From Rotaria sordida (lineage: Eukaryota; Rotifera; Eurotatoria; Philodinida; Philodinidae), in assembly GCA_905250125.1 (NCBI GenBank), contig CAJNOL010000924.1, positions 29,679 through 93,678 of the forward strand: a stretch of DNA of 64,000 bases, given 5' to 3'. This document shows positions 59,306 through 64,000 of the stretch, piece by piece (the stretch's first letter is position 1; every line of letters begins with the position of its first letter). Both the position numbers and the translations under genes were made by a program. The notes under the pieces were generated by a model that saw only the letters and a program-made list of their open reading frames with translations, had not been told where the DNA came from and did no database searches.

Positions 59306-60517
59306 TAGGCATCATAGTCTATAAATAGTGTCAGATTTTATATAACTAGCTAGATGAATTCGTGCATTAAACAAAAATTCATTCTTGTAGATAATGAAGA
59401 ATACACAAATGAAATCAATAGCTATGTATACAAATCTAGAAAGCTGTGAAAATATATTAAGTAACGCTTGTAGGGTTTATGTAATGCTGTGAATTACGTA
59501 GTTAGAGAGTTAGAAACAAATAAAAGAAAATAAGTAGCAATGCATAAAATAGAATAGCTATGAAATTGTCTTAAGGATGTCTTTTTAGTCGTTCTCTATA
59601 GGTTTTGCGTATATAAAAATTGTATTTATTATGAGAATGAATCGTTTAAATTAGCACATTTGTTTGATAGAATTTATCGTTATATTAATAATAATAATGT
59701 TAATGAGAATCAAATGAATATAAAAACTCTTAAGCTTCCTGTAGCTTAGTCAACTATGGCAAGGAAGTGATGATTGTTGTATTGTTAAATATAAAACCAA
59801 TGTTATTCATTTTTGAAATAGAAAATTATCACATCTTTTAAATTCTATTGAGAACTGCTTTATTCTCGTCATTTAATTGCTGATACTATATTAACTTCAT
59901 TTTGAGCAATATTTGAAGTTAATTGATTTGTTGTACATCTCTGTTAATCCTTCATGGTTACAATTCAATTGAGTGTCTATGATCTATTTAAAGCAGACTA
60001 TGCGAAAGAATTCTTGTTTAAAAAAGTATTAATATATATCTGTAACTTTAATATGATAAACAAGTTTTAATTTCGAGCAACTTTTTTTTTCTGGTGTATT
60101 CCAGATAAATCCTTCGATATGATTCAGATGTATGTAAATTTTGTCACAATATATATTATTTGGTCTAGGGCAATTCTTTAGGTAATTCCTTGCACATTTT
60201 ATTTGTGCCACTAGCAATTGTTATACTAGAAATGACTGTTCTGGTGTTAACAACTGATAGATACATCCAATAATGCTTATAGAAGCAATAGATCGTCTGA
60301 ACCTGATATGTGGAACAGGAAAAAGTAAACATATAGATACATACTACATGAGAAACGAGATAAACATAGACCGAAGATGCTTTTTACATGATCAAAGCGA
60401 ACAGTGTTATCATGGTACTCAGACAAGTAACTATGAGAACCTACTATGAAAAAGTGGCTTGTGTCAAACTTTAATGTGTAAAAAAAAATTTATTCTTTTC
60501 TTCGAATATTTTTTTAG
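59306..60517. other. Intergenic, AT-rich
   Basis: No recognised gene or repeat. Confidence 0.45.
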
Positions 60518-60723
60518 TGAACCTTGTTACAAGTAGGACCCTAACAAGAAAATCTTCTCAAATATATCCTTCCGATTTCAATGATACATCGTGTTCTAAT
60601 GGAAATCTTAAAAGGATGTGGGTTCCTTTTGAAATAAACAGTCCTACTCCGTGGATTGCTTACAGAGAATTTTCAATTATTAAGTATCCATTCAAAACGC
60701 CAATTGAAGAGTTACGAAAATAA
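60518..60723 (+). CDS. Candidate terminal exon, unrecognised
   Basis: Follows an excellent pyrimidine tract and AG (60490-60517). The frame starting TG|AAC CTT is open for 67 codons to TAA and reads protein-like (MWVPFEINSPTPWIAYREFS, ending IEELRK). Upstream exons are not identified; no family recognised. Confidence 0.35.
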
Positions 60724-61410
60724 TCGTTCAACAGTTATAGGTATTCTAGTCAAAACTTGAAGTCAATTTTCTGATGATTTCTGTGAAAAATAAATCACTT
60801 TTTTTTTTTGCTTTCCCTTGTCTAATAAAAAAATCCATTTTTTTGGCACTTAGAAAATTGATTAAAAATCTCGAGAAGTTATATTAGAAAAGACTATAAC
60901 ATACGATTCGATGCATCTTCATCTCCTCTTTCCAGCTTTGAAATCTGCATTTCTCTATCAAAACCAAAAATATTCACATGCATGTTTTTGAAATGAACAT
61001 TAATGGAATTGTCACATATCATAGCAAACAGCACGTTGTCGAAATTTTATTTTCATGACATTGCTTAAAGAATAATTAAATATCATAAAAAAAAATAGAA
61101 CCTTGTGTTTACTATTCTTGCATATAAAGAAAAACTTCCCTCAAGCTTATTATACAATATTAAAATGTCACTGTCACTATTTTTCAATTGCCCTAAGTAT
61201 TTTCATTGTTCGTAACGATATAATTTGCCGATAAGGTAATGGAATATTATTTCCTATCGAAAGATTAAAGATGTTTGAAATAATGAAGAAAGAAGAGAAT
61301 GATGCAAAAACAAAAAGAAAAGAATTGTATGCATAAATGTTTTAGATTATCTTTTTATCTAATTTATATATACGTTCATTGTAGAATATTTTAATTTTGA
61401 TTTATTCTAA
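60724..61410. other. Upstream region of the receptor gene
   Basis: AT-rich. A TTCATTGTAG acceptor-like site lies about 27 bases before the receptor ATG. Nothing else recognised. Confidence 0.4.
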
Positions 61411-62451
61411 ATGTTGAATATGATAATATTTTCTCAAAAATCGTCGGATACTAGCGAAAGTATCGATAATATTACTGAAACTGATGGAGATTCTTTTGAA
61501 AGTTCAGAAATATCTCTACCTCGGTTCGTTCGTTTTTGGATTCTTATTCTACTTGATATTCCATCTGTTGCATGTACATTTTTTCTACTCTTTCATCTTA
61601 TTCTAAATCGAACATTACGACGTGAAATAAATAATCATATTATTATTATTCTACTTGCATTTGGATTAGCTGGTCAACTCATTGATATTCCATTATATCT
61701 TATATTTATTACTCATGCAGGTATAGTCTTTCCATCGACATCTGCAACATGTCTAATATGGTGGCTTGCTGCATTTGGTTTTTATAATGGAGGTACACTT
61801 CTAATGGCTTGGGCTGCTATTGAACGTTATTTATTAGTATATCATGATCGATTGTTGTCGACTATTCGAAAACGTCTTCTTGTACATTATCTTCCTTTAA
61901 TTATGATTATTCTTTATACTGGTATATTCTATATTGTTGTTATTTTTTTACCACCTTGTGAAAATATTTATGATTATACATTACCAATATGTAATGCATA
62001 TCCATGTTATCAATCATATGGTGTACTTGGCATGTGGGAATTTGGTGCAAATAATATTGCACCTACTGTAGTTGTTGCTTGTTTTAGTATATTACTTTTA
62101 ATTCGTGTTACATTATTAAAACGTCGTCTTAATCAACCAATGCAATGGCGTAAACAACGTCGAATGACAATACAATTATTATCAATAACATCATTAAATT
62201 TAATTTTTAATATGCCACTCAATATTCTTTCTCTAGCTCATTTATGTGGTCTACCTAGTGATGTTGGATTTGAAGCACAACAATATTTTTATTTTTCATG
62301 TTATTTTCTTATATTATTATTTCCTTTTGTTTGTCTATATCAATATCCAGATTTATACAAAAAACTATTTTGTAAACGAACAAAACGATCAATTCATGTT
62401 GCACCACCTTCAAATGCTACTTTAAATATACATGCACGTGTTGTTTTCTAA
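61411..62451 (+). CDS. Rhodopsin-like seven-transmembrane receptor
   Basis: A single exon of 346 residues. A 35-residue acidic, Ser-rich N-terminus with NIT sequon is followed by seven hydrophobic helices at roughly residues 39-65, 74-97, 113-138, 157-180, 212-236, 252-277 and 290-313. The third helix ends AAIERY, matching the E/DRY motif that couples to G proteins. A Cys before helix 3 and Cys residues in loop 2 (PPCENIYDYTLPICNAYPC) suggest the usual disulfide. The last helix has FPFVCLYQYPDLYKKLF in place of NPxxY, a divergence. Ligand unknown. The compact intronless form is common among lineage-expanded receptors. A strong AATAAAATAAA signal follows within 50 bases of the stop. Confidence 0.9.
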   Translation: MLNMIIFSQKSSDTSESIDNITETDGDSFESSEISLPRFVRFWILILLDIPSVACTFFLLFHLILNRTLRREINNHIIIILLAFGLAGQLIDIPLYLIFITHAGIVFPSTSATCLIWWLAAFGFYNGGTLLMAWAAIERYLLVYHDRLLSTIRKRLLVHYLPLIMIILYTGIFYIVVIFLPPCENIYDYTLPICNAYPCYQSYGVLGMWEFGANNIAPTVVVACFSILLLIRVTLLKRRLNQPMQWRKQRRMTIQLLSITSLNLIFNMPLNILSLAHLCGLPSDVGFEAQQYFYFSCYFLILLFPFVCLYQYPDLYKKLFCKRTKRSIHVAPPSNATLNIHARVVF

Positions 62452-63123
62452 TTTATCTATTTTAAAATGTTCAACATTTTATTTTTAAATAAAATAAAGA
62501 AAAATTCTATTTATACAAATTACCTTATTCAAAAATATACTACACGTATACTCAAGTATCTACAACATTTGGTTCTCTTTTAGAATAAAAAAGATTATTA
62601 AAAAGAAATATACGGTACGATTTCCATATAAGTTCTGATTGCCCAATTGTTTTACATCCACATCCTTCTATTTTTATTTAACGATTTGACTTGATGCTAG
62701 CATTTTTTGCTTTAAGTTTTATCATTTGATCATTTAGATGTTTTATATCGACTTTCAAAAGCAGAAGCTAAAATAAGTTCGCAGCTATATTTTTCTCAGA
62801 AGTTGTCTAATTTAAATCCCCAAAGTTTTCCTACGATAATCTTTAATATCGTAATAAAGGCAGCCTTTTAAATTTTGAATAGAATCTCCTATCATTTTGT
62901 GATGGATTTGTCTCTTTGATGGTATGTCACATAGTAGTGAATCGACGAGCCCAAATGATGCTTTTGATTACAGAAAATTGAGTTTATTTTTACATATGAA
63001 ACTTGCTTTGTGTTTTTCTCGATTGCAACTTTTCGTGAGCAAAATGAATAAAAGTATCACAAATATCATTTGCTCGAGTTCAGGGTCGTCTGATTCGAAT
63101 GAACGAAAAAAAAAACCAACAAT
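62452..63123. other. Intergenic 3' of receptor gene
   Basis: AT-rich with no recognised gene. Confidence 0.45.
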
Positions 63124-63450
63124 CTAAATTGTAGTTTTTTCAAAATCTGATACCAATGATTTAAAATTACAAGGTAGATTTAGAAAATGACAGTAGCGCT
63201 TCTCAGCTCTTCTACTTCGTATCATCTTCCTTCGTATGCCTCTGTAACAGGCATCACACTCTGGCATTTGTTCATTAGTGATCCCATTGCTTTCAAAATA
63301 TTGCGACGTCACCAGCTCAGCCTGCTCCAAAATAAACTTTTTCCTATCTATTTTTCATTGCAAAGTGTTCTCAGTGATATATACCTGGTAACAACATCAA
63401 ATCGAAAGACTCATGCCATCTTTTTTGTTGGCATCGTGGATGGACTGATC
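63124..63450 (-). pseudogene. Possible degraded coding fragment
   Basis: On minus, one frame gives FILEQAELVTSQYFESNGIT followed by QMPECDACYRGIRRKMIRSR and further basic/Cys residues to a TAG at 63124-63126. Upstream the same frame continues protein-like (CCYQVYITENTLQ) but with two stops. No family recognised. Overlapping plus-strand frames look like shadows. Confidence 0.25.
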
Positions 63451-64000
63451 AATTTAACGATTGTTAGGCCTTGAACGTTAAAGTATGACGAAATAAACGT
63501 CTCTCTTTTTGAACAAACGATTTGGAATAGCCCATGGTTGCAGATCAATTATCAATTTGGTCATTGTACTTTCGCTCCTTGACAACGAATCGTTTAGATT
63601 GTCGACTATGTTTATTTTCGTAATATAATATCTGTTTACCTTTTGTTAAAGGATCATGATTCTTTTTAAACATTAAATGAGATCTTTCATTACGCTGAAT
63701 TTTCAAGACTATCTCCAAATGATTATTACTAAACGAGTTGAGTTTCAACTATTCGTTATGATTCTATATGTATACTCGTACATAATGGTTCGTCACAAGC
63801 GTTGGACCTATATGCGTCACAGTCAAAGTACATATATCATACCAAATTCATGTAGAAAAATTTCAAAACGTATGCTTTTCTCTTTCTTTTGTCATTAGTA
63901 CCGTAGCAAACAAGACAATATTACTAGTCGAGGCAACTCGAAGGTTATTATTTTCTGTTCTGCTATCAATGATGAAGAGAAAAATATAAAAGAAAATGTA
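63451..64000. other. Window end, nothing recognised
   Basis: Short overlapping frames on both strands (63545-63898) without motifs. Confidence 0.4.

Noticed and set aside
63187-63474. 95-codon plus-strand ORF
   Set aside because: Overlaps the antisense frame that looks more protein-like; no domain, likely a shadow.
1-64000. CRISPR array, bacterial operons, origins or attachment sites
   Set aside because: The genome is a spliced animal genome; no spaced direct repeats of CRISPR type were seen.

Overview
The window looks like nuclear DNA of a bdelloid rotifer (an Adineta- or Rotaria-like animal). The DNA is very AT-rich. The genes are animal genes (alpha-tubulin, Rab5, MOB3, mitochondrial citrate carrier, diacylglycerol kinase, a seven-transmembrane receptor) with mostly short 50-70 bp GT-AG introns. 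Long gaps between genes are filled with decayed DNA transposons and palindromic elements. Several GGTGTGGGTG-type tracts resemble the TGTGGG telomere repeat reported for bdelloids. The species assignment is inference; no marker gene is present.

Layout. 1-4700: a decayed MULE transposase, a minus-strand single-pass membrane protein and a piggyBac-type non-autonomous element. 4729-8743: a divergent five-exon alpha-tubulin of exactly 451 residues, then a Rab5 gene carrying a premature stop in its P-loop. 8800-16100: a nearly full-length palindromic mariner derivative, a six-finger C2H2 protein, and a cluster of Tc1/mariner-type foldback elements, one inserted in another. 16961-20280 (minus): a seven-exon MOB3 gene whose large intron holds two foldback elements. 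21600-30500: more foldback elements, a small secreted AMOP-domain protein with a 10-base assembly gap, and an unrecognised degraded coding stretch. 30595-34247: citrate carrier SLC25A1 followed closely by a gene for an 83-residue hydrophilic protein. 37200-40380: a secreted CAP-domain protein, a 5'-truncated LINE reverse-transcriptase pseudogene, and a hairpin of telomere-like repeats next to the LINE's truncated end. 41136-49577: an epsilon-type diacylglycerol kinase and a type II membrane protein. 49600-61400: mostly repeats and gaps (including a 100-N gap), with a few tentative exons. 61411-62451: an intronless rhodopsin-like receptor.

The protein genes are unrelated housekeeping, signalling or secreted functions and do not form one pathway. 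The strongest non-gene signal is the density of long inverted-repeat (foldback) elements of at least six families. Some share an internal module although their termini differ. A second signal is a dispersed short hairpin family built from telomere-like G-rich/C-rich arms. Exon borders were assigned by eye from GT-AG signals, phase and protein similarity. Where I name a family, it is from recognised motifs, not from a database search.
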